DNA of 13,150 bases from Bacteroidales bacterium (GCA_017507285.1 JAFWBF010000201.1:1-13150); one strand, 5' to 3'. Counted from the stretch's first letter, positions 1 to 7,528 are shown. Numbers and translations are program-made. The notes: generated by a model not told the origin, from the letters alone.

Positions 1-97
1 GGCGAAAGCTATATTCCCTTTCGGCGAAAGCTATATTCCCTTTCGGCGAAAGCAGTATTCCCTTTCGGCGAAAGCAAGCATTCCTTTCGGCGAAAGC
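1..97. repeat. 22-nt tandem palindromic array (4 full units plus a partial)
   Basis: Four consecutive 22-nt units start at 1, 23, 45 and 67 and a truncated fifth at 89. Each begins GGCGAAAGC and ends with a pyrimidine-rich tail (ATTCCCTTTC). Units 1 and 2 are identical; units 3 and 4 differ only in the centre. At every unit junction the sequence is CTTTCGGCGAAAG, a perfect 5-bp inverted repeat around GGC. The array begins at the first base of the window and probably continues to the left. There are no unique spacers, so it is not a CRISPR array. Function is unknown. Confidence 0.9.
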
Positions 98-104
98 GAA
101 CCAT

Positions 105-173
105 CAACCTAATGCCGGGGCAGGGTGCAACCTAACGCCGGGGCAAGGTGTAACCTAACGCCGGGGCAACCTC
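105..173. repeat. 23-nt tandem array (3 units)
   Basis: Three units start at 105, 128 and 151, sharing the core AACCTAAYGCCGGGGCA with a variable GGGTG or AGGTG tail. The last unit diverges after its core. The array lies 7 nt after the recognisable end of the 22-nt array but is unrelated to it in sequence. It is GC-richer than most of the window. No protein-coding signal is convincing across it. Confidence 0.85.
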
Positions 174-376
174 CATTCCTACGGTGGGACGCTACATATA
201 TAACGTATGGCCCTTTTTCGGACAACCAAAACGTGGCCGGCCACCAACGGGAATGTGCCGCCTTGGCAACACTTTGCCATCGGGGCAAACATCTGTATTC
301 GAATTGCGATATACGTATTGGCCAAGGAAAAGAAATGGTTTTTTAATTATTAGTGTCCGCTAAACATGATATGTCG
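174..376. other. stretch without a recognisable gene
   Basis: This stretch carries open frames of up to about 70 codons on the plus strand, but they run straight out of the tandem repeat, have no promoter or family resemblance, and are best read as non-coding. The segment GTGTCCGCTAAAC at 353-365 sits between this stretch and the terminator. Read on the minus strand as GTTTAGCGGACAC it looks like the kind of sequence found at insertion-sequence ends, but no partner copy exists in the window. Confidence 0.5.
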
Positions 377-418
377 CTTCCAATCTACTGAATCACAGAG
401 ATTGGAAGTTGTTTTTTT
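377..418 (+). terminator. rho-independent terminator, plus strand
   Basis: A perfect 10-bp stem (CTTCCAATCT at 377-386 with AGATTGGAAG at 399-408) encloses a 12-nt loop and is followed by TTGTTTTTTT. The T tract lies only on the plus-strand side. The terminator therefore belongs to a transcript entering from the left, yet no plus-strand gene is recognisable in 1-376. Either a gene off the window or an unannotated RNA ends here. Confidence 0.8.
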
Positions 419-442
419 CTTGGACAAGCCCCTTTTATAAAT

Positions 443-643
443 TTATACCTCATCAGGAGGTGATTCAGAGGCCTCCATAAGTATCAATCTAAGGTCTTCA
501 TCCGGCTTATTAAAGAACGTTTGAATGTTGAGATAATACATTAAGGCAATTTCTAAAAATTGCTTTGCAAGTGATTTGCGAATTTTTACTAGAAAGATTT
601 CTACTTTCTTTTGATTGAGCATAGCGGGACTATGTGAATTCAA
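443..643 (-). CDS. small hypothetical protein, possibly a decayed transposase end
   Basis: This is an open frame of 66 codons. I do not recognise the product. The predicted peptide is helical and basic at its N-terminal side (KKVEIFLVKIRKSLAKQFLE) and acidic at its C-terminus (ESPPDEV). The segment around LEIALMYYLNIQTFFNKP has the general feel of the hydrophobic C-terminal tail of IS4/IS5-type transposases. An IS-end-like sequence lies about 80 nt beyond its stop codon on the same strand. No promoter of the TAnnTTTG type is visible upstream. It could be a real small gene, a fragment of a decayed insertion sequence, or a chance frame in AT-rich DNA. Confidence 0.25.
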   Translation of the reverse strand: MNSHSPAMLNQKKVEIFLVKIRKSLAKQFLEIALMYYLNIQTFFNKPDEDLRLILMEASESPPDEV

Positions 644-657
644 ATGAAATAGAAAGA

Positions 658-668
658 TTTCGGCGAAA
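658..668. repeat. solo copy of the array palindrome
   Basis: TTTCGGCGAAA here is identical to the core of the unit junctions in the array at 1-97, which lies 560 bp away. Next to it, AGAAAGATTTC at 651-661 repeats the same 11-mer found at about 592-602. The remaining part of 644-799 holds nothing else I can name, and no clear minus-strand terminator for the glycosyltransferase gene is visible there. Confidence 0.5.
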
Positions 669-799
669 AATGCAAATCACGCAAAAGGAAACCTTCGAAG
701 TTACTAGAATGTGAAAATTCTAAAAGCTACTATATATCAGTGGTGTGCAGAAAATATGATAGAGGTTATATGTGGTATTTTTTTTGCTATCAGACCAAA

Positions 800-2749
800 T
801 TATGAGTTATGGATATGGGCAATGTTTCGCAGCAGTATTATAAAATCTGTCATAACCTTATAGTTGCGAGCATATAGCAGGTTGAGGTGATGTTCATCAA
901 CATGCGACGAATGTTGTGACATATCCATTGGCGAGAATATTCCTTTCTTTATCGTTGGCAAAGTGTTTTCTTTATCATTATGGCAGTAGCCAACCCAACT
1001 ACGTTTGCCCAAGAGTACAGCTGTGCAAGTGCTGTAGAAATGTTTCTTATCTTGTTGAAACCAAAACAGTATGGGCGAGAGTAGCATTATAAGCGAGGCC
1101 GAAGCTGTATCAAATATGCGTTTGTTGCGTTTGTTTTCAGAGGTAGCTATGGTATTGATACTAACGGTGTAGAGATCTTCGGTGGAATGTATGGTATTGG
1201 TACCTATTATGAATTGACTTTCTTGGGGGGCAATTTTATATTCCACATTGGTATCTTGCAGGTTTGCCATTAGGCTTATAATTTCCTCGGTCGATAGGTT
1301 TTTGCTGCAAAATATAACCTCGTTTATTTTATAAAAGCGTATAAGTTCGATTAACTGATTGATGTTGCCAATAAAATGCTTGTCGCCAAAATGGTTATCC
1401 TTGTTTACAAATCCTACAAAATGGGCATCTATACCTATGGAGTTGAATAGATTGGCAACGCGTGTGGTTTCTTCTTTGTCGCCAACAATAAGGTACGACT
1501 TCTTTTTGTCGGGGAAGAAGTTATAGTTTTTGATATTCAATAGGTGAAGTATTCCACGTAAACCTACCACCGATACTATTGCCCACGTTGTTCCAAGCAG
1601 TATTAACGCTCGCGAATATCGCTGGGTTTCGTCGAGCAATGAGTAGAACACTAGTAACGCACATGTGCCTGCAAAAAGTCCTTTGAATATTCTTCCAAGT
1701 TTTACGGGCTTTCGGTATCCACCATATAGGAATATGCATAACAGCCAAATAAGTATGTATATGGGTATAACAATATATGTATATTCGGACGGGTAGTAGT
1801 TGATATTATCGGCTTTTAATGTGGCCCAAAGGTTTTTTATGATAAAAAATCCGATGTATATAAGTGCAAAGTCGAGTAGGGGGATGATAATGTTGTTTAA
1901 TGCTCGTTTAATAAAAGCGAGCGATGCACGCAACCATATTGCTATCTTTATAAAGAAAGTGAATATTTTGGCGTTGGATTGCGTTAGGTGTTTTTGAGCA
2001 AAAATCACCATGGCGTTGTAGAATGTGTATACATAATTCATACTGCCTTTCTTGGTGCTTTCGCCCTTATAGTGTATTATCCTAGCCGATGGTAGATAAT
2101 AGTTTTTATATCCGGCCTGTAGTATTCGGTACGAGAAGTCTATATCTTCGCCATACATAAAGAAAGTTTCGTCAAGCAGACCTATCTTGTCCATCACCGT
2201 TTTGCGTATCATCAAATATGCACCCGGTAGTATTTCTATCTCGTTGGTTTCGTCTTCGCTCAGGTGTCCAAGGTAGTAGTGTGCTATGCGTTTGGATTTT
2301 GGAAACAGATGTATAAGTCCCGAAATTTTATAAAACGACACTTCCGGCGATGGAAAGCCACGTTTGCTTTCAGGCAGATATCGGCCTTCGCCGTTTATCA
2401 TTTTCACGCCCAAACCTCCGCAGTCGGGATGAGTTTCCATAAAGTCTATACATTTTTGGAAGGTATCTTTTTCCACTAACGTGTCGGGGTTAAGCAGCAG
2501 AATAAATTCGCCTGTAGCTTGTCGTAGAGCTTGATTGTTGGCTTTTGAAAATCCCGGATTGTCGTTGTTGGCTATAAGTTTTACCTGTGGAAATTTTTCG
2601 CGCACCATTGCTACCGAGCCATCAACAGAGTTATTGTCCACCACCCACACTTCGCTATCTATGCCCACAGAGGCTTCGAATACCGAAACAAGGCATTGTT
2701 CCAAGAAAAACTTTACATTATAATTGACAATAACTATACTTAGTTTCAT
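800..2749 (-). CDS. family 2 glycosyltransferase fused to a degenerate polyprenyl-phosphate sugar transferase-like half
   Basis: The protein has 649 residues. Residues 1-260 form a GT-A family 2 glycosyltransferase of the rhamnosyltransferase/WbbL type: start MKLSIVIVNYN, nucleotide-sugar motif VVDNNSVDGS at 36-45, metal-site region LLNPDT at 85-90, and the ED.D segment (EDIDFSYR) at 201-208. Residues about 287-402 hold four hydrophobic segments with a GGYRKP turn. Residues 417-520 resemble the Rossmann-like domain of polyprenyl-phosphate hexose-1-phosphate transferases (SYLIVGDKEET). The C-terminus keeps only edges of the transferase domain: KRIFD at 543-547, GKRSWVGY at 581-588 and a final YKVMTDFIILLRNI helix; the core with the expected Asp-Glu dyad is absent. 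It is probably a membrane-bound envelope glycan enzyme. The gene has its own promoter and is separated from clpC by a terminator. Donor and acceptor cannot be told from sequence. Confidence 0.85.
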   Translation of the reverse strand: MKLSIVIVNYNVKFFLEQCLVSVFEASVGIDSEVWVVDNNSVDGSVAMVREKFPQVKLIANNDNPGFSKANNQALRQATGEFILLLNPDTLVEKDTFQKCIDFMETHPDCGGLGVKMINGEGRYLPESKRGFPSPEVSFYKISGLIHLFPKSKRIAHYYLGHLSEDETNEIEILPGAYLMIRKTVMDKIGLLDETFFMYGEDIDFSYRILQAGYKNYYLPSARIIHYKGESTKKGSMNYVYTFYNAMVIFAQKHLTQSNAKIFTFFIKIAIWLRASLAFIKRALNNIIIPLLDFALIYIGFFIIKNLWATLKADNINYYPSEYTYIVIPIYILIWLLCIFLYGGYRKPVKLGRIFKGLFAGTCALLVFYSLLDETQRYSRALILLGTTWAIVSVVGLRGILHLLNIKNYNFFPDKKKSYLIVGDKEETTRVANLFNSIGIDAHFVGFVNKDNHFGDKHFIGNINQLIELIRFYKINEVIFCSKNLSTEEIISLMANLQDTNVEYKIAPQESQFIIGTNTIHSTEDLYTVSINTIATSENKRNKRIFDTASASLIMLLSPILFWFQQDKKHFYSTCTAVLLGKRSWVGYCHNDKENTLPTIKKGIFSPMDMSQHSSHVDEHHLNLLYARNYKVMTDFIILLRNIAHIHNS

Positions 2750-2804
2750 GCTCTTTCTGTTGATTTATAGATGTTTTGCCTGATGATGGCTTATTTAATT
2801 ACCT

Positions 2805-2814
2805 TGCAAAGGTA
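2805..2814 (-). promoter_or_regulatory. Bacteroidota-type promoter of the glycosyltransferase gene
   Basis: On the minus strand the sequence reads TACCTTTGCA, an exact TAnnTTTG -7 element, 55 nt upstream of the start codon. It is preceded by TTGAAAAGTTTTTAG (2829-2815), nearly the same as the segment before the lptB -7 element. A -33 TTTG at the usual 19-21 nt spacing is not seen. Confidence 0.75.
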
Positions 2815-2845
2815 CTAAAAACTTTTCAATACTTGTTGTTTTGCA

Positions 2846-2880
2846 ATAAAAAAGCCCTCCAACTTTATAATTGGAAGGCT
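2846..2880 (-). terminator. rho-independent terminator of clpC
   Basis: On the minus strand AGCCTTCCAA (2880-2871), an 8-nt loop and TTGGAGGGCT (2862-2853) form a 10-bp stem with one G-T pair, followed by a run of T (2852-2847). It lies 46 nt past the clpC stop codon and separates clpC from the downstream glycosyltransferase gene. Confidence 0.85.
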
Positions 2881-2926
2881 GAAAATGAGCACACAAATAA
2901 AACAAGTATTTAGTATTCGTTGATTA

Positions 2927-5548
2927 TTAATCTATTTTTTCGGTCATTGCATCATTCACCATTTCTTGAAGAGACAGCGATTCGGTCCCTTTTGATATTG
3001 TGAATTTTATTTCCTTGTTTTCGTTGGCATCTATTACTATACTATCTCCCGGAAGCAGTGTTGATTTTATTATTTCTTCTGCCAGTTCGTCTTCTATGTA
3101 TTTTTGAATAGCACGTTTCAGAGGGCGTGCTCCATAGTTTTCATCCCAACCTTTTTCTTGTATTATATCTTTGGCGGCCTCGGTTATATCTATGTAGTAC
3201 CCCATCGATTGTATTCTTTTGAATAGTCCGCGTAGTTCTATATCTATTATTTTGTGAATATCTTTTCGTGTTAGGCTGTTGAAGATAATCACATCATCGA
3301 TACGGTTTAGAAATTCGGGCGAGAATGCCTTCTTCATGGCGTTCTCTATAACACTTCGTTCCATCGAGGCTTTGTTGTTCTCGCGAGCAGTGGTAGCAAA
3401 ACCTACTCCCGTGCCAAAATCTTTAAGTTGTCTAGAGCCTATGTTGGAAGTCATTATCACTATTGTGTTTTTAAAATCCACTTTCCTACCCAAACCATCT
3501 GTTAGTTGTCCATCGTCCAACACTTGTAGTAGTATGTTGAATACATCGGGGTGAGCTTTCTCTATTTCGTCGAGAAGCACTATAGCGTATGGTTTATGTC
3601 TGATTTTCTCGGTCAATTGTCCTCCTTCTTCATATCCAACATATCCCGGAGGTGCACCTACAAGGCGCGATACGGTAAATTTTTCCATATATTCGCTCAT
3701 GTCGATACGTATAAGAGAAGCTTCGGTGTCAAATAGATAACGTGCCAAAACTTTGGCCAAATAGGTTTTTCCTACACCTGTAGAGCCTAAGAATATGAAA
3801 CTTCCTATTGGTTTGTTGGGGTCTTTAAGTCCTGCACGGTTTCGGCGTATGGCTTTGGTTATTTTTTTGATGGCTTCGTTTTGCCCTATCACGGCATCTT
3901 CAAGTTCTTTTTCCATCAGCATAAGTCTGTTGCTTTCGTTTTCGGCTATGCGTTGGATAGGTATGCCACTCATCATAGCCACTACTTCGGCAACGTCTTG
4001 CTCAGATACAACTACGCGTTTTTCGCGTTCTTCATTTTCCCAATTCTTTTTTAGAGCCTCAAGTTTTGAGGTCAGTTCACGTTCTTGGTCGCGGTACTCG
4101 GCTGCCTCGTTGTAGCTTTTTTGTTGCAACACTTCTTTTTTCAGTTTACTTACCCGGCTTATTTCTTTTTCTATATTTATAATCTCCGGTGGTATTTCTA
4201 TATTGGTTATATGTACTCTGGCACCTACTTCGTCCATGGCATCGATGGCTTTGTCGGGCAATAGGCGGTCGGTAATATAACGTGTGGTTAGCGACACACA
4301 CGCCTTCAAAGCCTCTTCGCTATATGTTACTAAGTGGTGGTCTTCGTATTTGCTTTTTATGTTGTTGAGTATCGTAAGGGTTTCTTCGGGCGATGTTGCT
4401 TCAACAAATACTTTTTGGAATCGACGTTCCAAAGCACCGTCTTTTTCTATGTATTGGCGGTATTCATCTATGGTTGTTGCCCCAATGCATTGTATTTCAC
4501 CACGTGCTAAAGCCGGTTTGAACATGTTTGAAGCGTCAAGCGAACCCGAGGCATTGCCGGCTCCTACTATAGTGTGTATCTCATCGATAAATACAATTAT
4601 GTCTGGATTCTTTTCCAATTCTTTTATGATAGCCTTCATTCTTTCTTCAAATTGGCCACGGTATTTTGTGCCGGCAACCAATGATGCCAGGTCAAGGGTT
4701 ATCACTCGTTTGTTGTAAAGTGTTCGAGGTACCTTACCTTCCACTATTCTGATGGCCAATCCCTCGGCAATAGCCGATTTGCCCACACCGGGTTCTCCTA
4801 TAAGAATAGGATTGTTTTTCTTTCTTCGGCTTAGTATTTGGGCTATGCGTTCTAGTTCTTTTTCTCGTCCTACTATGGGGTCTAACCTGTTTTCTTCGGC
4901 AGCCCTCGTTAGGTCTCTACCAAAATTTTCCAATGCAGGAGTTCTGCTACCGCTATCGGGTTGTGAACGTTCTTGGTATTGGTTGTTGTGGGACGAGTAG
5001 GATATGGTGTCATCATCATCTTCGTCGTTAATATCATTATGTACTGTGAAATCTGATGATGTTTCATTGTCTGTATGAAATGACGAGGTTCGTCCTTCCT
5101 CTTCGGTAAGGTGTGTGGCTTTGTATAGTGTGCTTAATTTTTGATAGCTTATACCCGACTTTTCCAATAGTTTACACACAAGGTTTTCGTTTTCCACAAA
5201 AATGGCAAGCAAAATATGAATAGTGTGTATTTCTTTGCTTTTGAACCACTTTTGTGATTCAAGAAATGATAAACGTAAAACTTTTTCAGCTTGGCGAAGC
5301 ATGGGAATGTCGCTGTCAGGTGAGTATTTTACATCCATATTGCTGCGTACAGCGTTTTCGATTTTCATTTTTGCCGAAAGAATATCCACATTCATCTGCG
5401 TAAGCAATGCAATGGCCGAACAATCTTTTTCGCGTATCATGCCTAAAAAAATATGTTCAACGCCAACACTACCACTGCCTAAACGGATTGCTTCATCACG
5501 GCTGTTGACAATGACTTTCTTTACGTTTGTACTTAGTTTTGCTTCCAT
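2927..5548 (-). CDS. clpC: ATP-dependent Clp protease ATP-binding subunit ClpC
   Basis: This is a 873-residue Hsp100/AAA+ unfoldase that feeds substrates to ClpP in the cytoplasm. Residues 1-145 form the repeated Clp N-domain. A low-complexity acidic linker (about 157-205, including NDEDDDD) precedes D1. Walker A1 is GEPGVGKS at 251-258 and Walker B1 is VFIDE at 319-323. Residues about 455-510 form the coiled-coil middle domain with the UVR-like AAEYRDQE segment, which marks ClpC rather than ClpA. Walker A2 is GSTGVGKT at 588-595 and Walker B2 is LLDE at 658-661. VGF at 715-717 matches the ClpP-docking tripeptide. All catalytic motifs are intact, and the length is a little above the usual 810-850 because of the linker. 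The start fits the family N-terminus. No mcsA/mcsB or ctsR is adjacent, so control is not of the Firmicutes operon kind. Upstream palindromes are candidate operators. Confidence 0.97.
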   Translation of the reverse strand: MEAKLSTNVKKVIVNSRDEAIRLGSGSVGVEHIFLGMIREKDCSAIALLTQMNVDILSAKMKIENAVRSNMDVKYSPDSDIPMLRQAEKVLRLSFLESQKWFKSKEIHTIHILLAIFVENENLVCKLLEKSGISYQKLSTLYKATHLTEEEGRTSSFHTDNETSSDFTVHNDINDEDDDDTISYSSHNNQYQERSQPDSGSRTPALENFGRDLTRAAEENRLDPIVGREKELERIAQILSRRKKNNPILIGEPGVGKSAIAEGLAIRIVEGKVPRTLYNKRVITLDLASLVAGTKYRGQFEERMKAIIKELEKNPDIIVFIDEIHTIVGAGNASGSLDASNMFKPALARGEIQCIGATTIDEYRQYIEKDGALERRFQKVFVEATSPEETLTILNNIKSKYEDHHLVTYSEEALKACVSLTTRYITDRLLPDKAIDAMDEVGARVHITNIEIPPEIINIEKEISRVSKLKKEVLQQKSYNEAAEYRDQERELTSKLEALKKNWENEEREKRVVVSEQDVAEVVAMMSGIPIQRIAENESNRLMLMEKELEDAVIGQNEAIKKITKAIRRNRAGLKDPNKPIGSFIFLGSTGVGKTYLAKVLARYLFDTEASLIRIDMSEYMEKFTVSRLVGAPPGYVGYEEGGQLTEKIRHKPYAIVLLDEIEKAHPDVFNILLQVLDDGQLTDGLGRKVDFKNTIVIMTSNIGSRQLKDFGTGVGFATTARENNKASMERSVIENAMKKAFSPEFLNRIDDVIIFNSLTRKDIHKIIDIELRGLFKRIQSMGYYIDITEAAKDIIQEKGWDENYGARPLKRAIQKYIEDELAEEIIKSTLLPGDSIVIDANENKEIKFTISKGTESLSLQEMVNDAMTEKID

Positions 5549-5589
5549 TTATTTTTATTTGTGTTTTATCTTTTATTACAATATTGGTA

Positions 5590-5607
5590 GATACCAATTA
5601 TGGTATC
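5590..5607. promoter_or_regulatory. perfect palindrome upstream of clpC, candidate operator
   Basis: GATACCAATTATGGTATC is a perfect 7-bp inverted repeat around ATTA, 42 nt before the clpC start codon. Half-site-like TGGTAT recurs at 5652-5657 and 5666-5671. The position fits a repressor or activator site in the clpC leader or promoter, or a small hairpin in the 5' untranslated RNA. No known regulator motif was recognised, so the role is inference. Confidence 0.4.
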
Positions 5608-5695
5608 ATTTGATGTAAAATAAAACAAATATCATATCACAATGTTTAATGTGGTATATCGAATATGGTATTTGAATATGTTTCTATAATATGGC

Positions 5696-5758
5696 TAATC
5701 AAAACTATTACAATGTTTTTTGATACTAGTTGATTAGTAATATTGTTAATCAAAATTA
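5696..5758 (-). promoter_or_regulatory. cluster of TAATCAA elements with candidate clpC promoter boxes
   Basis: TAATCAA occurs at 5696-5702 and 5747-5753, and its inverse TTGATTA at 5730-5736. The last two form an inverted repeat with a 10-nt gap. Both minus-strand -7-like boxes (TAGTTTTG and TAATTTTG) overlap or touch these elements, so a bound factor could act on transcription. The evidence is positional and repeat-based only. Confidence 0.3.
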
Positions 5759-6057
5759 CACCGTTTTTTTTTCTTAAAACGGAATGCTGCTTTCTAATTT
5801 TCAACATGGGTGTGTTAGCAGTGTGTTTGAATGAAAAAAGTTGGCAATGAAATAAAAAATAAATCGTTTAGATGTGTGAAAATTCCCTTCGATAACATTG
5901 AATTCATACACTATTGTCGATATATTCGTGGTAGGGTATAATTGGTATGACAATATACCGTCAATCGTTGGGCCGATATATTGCTTTGAAAATTTCATCG
6001 TGATGTAAATTTTGCTCTAAATTGGTGTGTAAAGTTTCTGATTAGTCTTTACGATGG

Positions 6058-6534
6058 CTAGTAGTCGAACCGATTGTTTTTCATGTGTTGTACTCTGTCC
6101 ATTTCGCGGCGACTGTCCTTTTCTTTTAGGCTTTCTCGTTTGTCGAAAAACTTCTTACCTTTGGCTAGCGATATAGTCAGTTTGGCCAATCCCGAAGGGT
6201 TGATGTACAGCATTACCGGTATTATGGTAAAGCCACGCTCCTTGCTTTTAGTAGCTAGTTTAAGCAGTTCACGTTTGTTTAGCAGTAGTTTGCGTTCGCG
6301 TTTGGCAGGGTGGTTTAGATACGAACCAAAGCGATATTCGGCAATATGCATTTCGTTGACATACAATTCTGTGCCACGAAACATGCAGAATGCATCGGAT
6401 AGGTTTACTTTACCGTCGCGGATAGATTTTATTTCGGTACCCGTCAGTACTATACCGGCCGTATAGGTATCCATAAGGAAGTATTCATATTCGGCTCGTT
6501 TGTTGCGTATCTCTATAATGTTTTTTGCTTCCAT
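6058..6534 (-). CDS. smpB: SsrA-binding protein SmpB
   Basis: SmpB binds tmRNA and brings it to stalled ribosomes for trans-translation. The 158 residues match the family in length and order: IRNKRAEYEY at the start, then DTYTAGIVLTGTEIKSIR, an OB-fold core with MHIAEYRFGSY and HPAKRERKLLLNK, a second half ending LAKGKKFFDKRESLKEKD, and a basic tail (RREMDRVQHMKNN) that would enter the mRNA channel. The final RFDY is a short extension. No key segment is missing. The gene diverges from lptB across 269 nt. No tmRNA gene was seen in the window. A weak -7-like CTTTG lies close to the start, but I do not call a promoter. Confidence 0.97.
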   Translation of the reverse strand: MEAKNIIEIRNKRAEYEYFLMDTYTAGIVLTGTEIKSIRDGKVNLSDAFCMFRGTELYVNEMHIAEYRFGSYLNHPAKRERKLLLNKRELLKLATKSKERGFTIIPVMLYINPSGLAKLTISLAKGKKFFDKRESLKEKDSRREMDRVQHMKNNRFDY

Positions 6535-6770
6535 AATATCACTAAAAATAACAAAGACGTCTCAAAAACGTTGTTTTTTCCTTTTTATTTTGGCAGTGTG
6601 GCATAATCTTTTCAAATACCAATACAATAATTTATCTATTTAGTTCTAATATTATTGTTTGATAGCAATCCTATGTTATATGTTCCAATTATTCAGAGCT
6701 ATAGTTGGAAGTAGTGTAGGTTATGCAAAGTATTGTTTGCCAAAAAGGCATATTACTTGAAAAGTTTTTG

Positions 6771-6780
6771 TATCTTTGCA
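6771..6780 (+). promoter_or_regulatory. Bacteroidota-type promoter of lptB
   Basis: TATCTTTGCA matches TAnnTTTG exactly and lies 23 nt before the lptB start, so the leader would be about 15-20 nt. It is preceded by TTGAAAAGTTTTTG (6757-6770), almost the same as the sequence before the glycosyltransferase promoter. Confidence 0.75.
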
Positions 6781-6803
6781 ACGTTTTTGAAAGATAGGGA
6801 GTA

Positions 6804-7526
6804 ATGATATTACGTACTGATAATGTTATAAAAAAATACAAGAAACGTGTTGTGGTAAAGGGCGTTTCGGTTTCGGTAGAACAAGGTGAGATAGTAGGAT
6901 TGTTAGGCCCCAACGGTGCCGGAAAAACTACTACTTTTTATATGATAGTAGGTATAATCAAGCCTTTTGATGGACATGTTTATCTCGATGATCAGGATAT
7001 TACTACTATGCCCATGTATCGCAGGGCTCAAAACGGGGTAGGCTACCTGGCGCAGGAAGCATCGGTGTTTAGACACCTATCGGTTGAAAATAATATTATG
7101 TCGGTGCTCGAATTTACGCCGCTTACCAAGCAGCAACGTAGGGAAAAACTAGAAAGTTTGCTTGACGAATTTGGTCTTCAGCATATTCGTAAGAGTTTGG
7201 GAATACAGCTTTCGGGAGGTGAACGCCGACGCACAGAAATAGCACGGGCGTTGGCTATGGATCCAAAATTTCTATTGCTCGATGAGCCATTTGCCGGAGT
7301 TGACCCTATAGCAGTACAAGATATTCAAAGCATAGTTTCGAAGTTGAAAGATAAAAATATAGGTATACTTATAACCGACCATAATGTACATGAAACCCTT
7401 TCGATAACGGATCGCGCTTATCTGCTTTTCGAAGGTTCGGTACTTAAGTCGGGTACTCCCGAAGAATTGGCCGCCGACGAGCATGTGCGTAAGGTTTATC
7501 TTGGCGATAAGTTTGAATTGAGATAG
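6804..7526 (+). CDS. lptB: LPS export ABC transporter ATP-binding protein LptB
   Basis: LptB is the cytoplasmic ATPase of the LptB2FG complex that extracts lipopolysaccharide from the inner membrane and pushes it across the Lpt bridge. The 240-residue length is typical. Visible motifs are Walker A GPNGAGKTT (35-43), Q-loop Gln84, the signature LSGGE (136-140) followed by RRRTEIARAL, Walker B FLLLDEP (156-162) and the switch His193 in TDHNV. The stretch LAQEASVFRHLSVENNI (82-98) and the ending GTPEELAADEHVRKVYLG are characteristic of LptB rather than other ABC ATPases. The chosen ATG lies just after a TATCTTTGCA promoter. The next gene starts 2 nt after the stop, so the two are probably co-transcribed. 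LptF and LptG are not in the window. Confidence 0.95.
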   Translation: MILRTDNVIKKYKKRVVVKGVSVSVEQGEIVGLLGPNGAGKTTTFYMIVGIIKPFDGHVYLDDQDITTMPMYRRAQNGVGYLAQEASVFRHLSVENNIMSVLEFTPLTKQQRREKLESLLDEFGLQHIRKSLGIQLSGGERRRTEIARALAMDPKFLLLDEPFAGVDPIAVQDIQSIVSKLKDKNIGILITDHNVHETLSITDRAYLLFEGSVLKSGTPEELAADEHVRKVYLGDKFELR

Positions 7527-7528
7527 CA

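Larger units (their letters stand above)
5549..6057. other. 509-nt intergenic region between smpB and clpC
   Basis: This AT-rich gap sits upstream of clpC and downstream of smpB, both on the minus strand. It contains a perfect palindrome near clpC, a cluster of TAATCAA/TTGATTA elements, and a hairpin-like CCGTTTT (5761-5767) with AAAACGG (5776-5782). Two sequences match the -7 consensus on the minus strand, TAGTTTTG (5707-5700) and TAATTTTG (5758-5751), but neither has a proper -33 partner. A 65-codon minus-strand frame at 5801-5998 shows no family features and is not called. No clear terminator for smpB was found. Confidence 0.6.

Noticed and set aside
1..173. CRISPR array
   Set aside because: Units are contiguous with no unique spacers, are only 22-23 nt, and no cas gene is near.
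125..346. 73-codon plus-strand open frame near the left edge
   Set aside because: It starts inside the 23-nt tandem array, has no promoter or family-like motif, and its composition reflects the repeat.
800..1200. Sequencing frameshift as cause of the short sugar transferase domain
   Set aside because: Both edges of the domain are in one continuous frame and align in order, so the missing core is a deletion or family trait and not a frame error.
4284..4718. 144-codon frame antisense to clpC, and other antisense frames in clpC and smpB
   Set aside because: They mirror highly conserved coding sequence on the opposite strand and show serine-rich shadow composition.
5801..5998. 65-codon minus-strand frame between smpB and clpC
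   Set aside because: No domain, signal peptide or promoter; AT-rich gap where such frames arise by chance. A small gene cannot be fully excluded.
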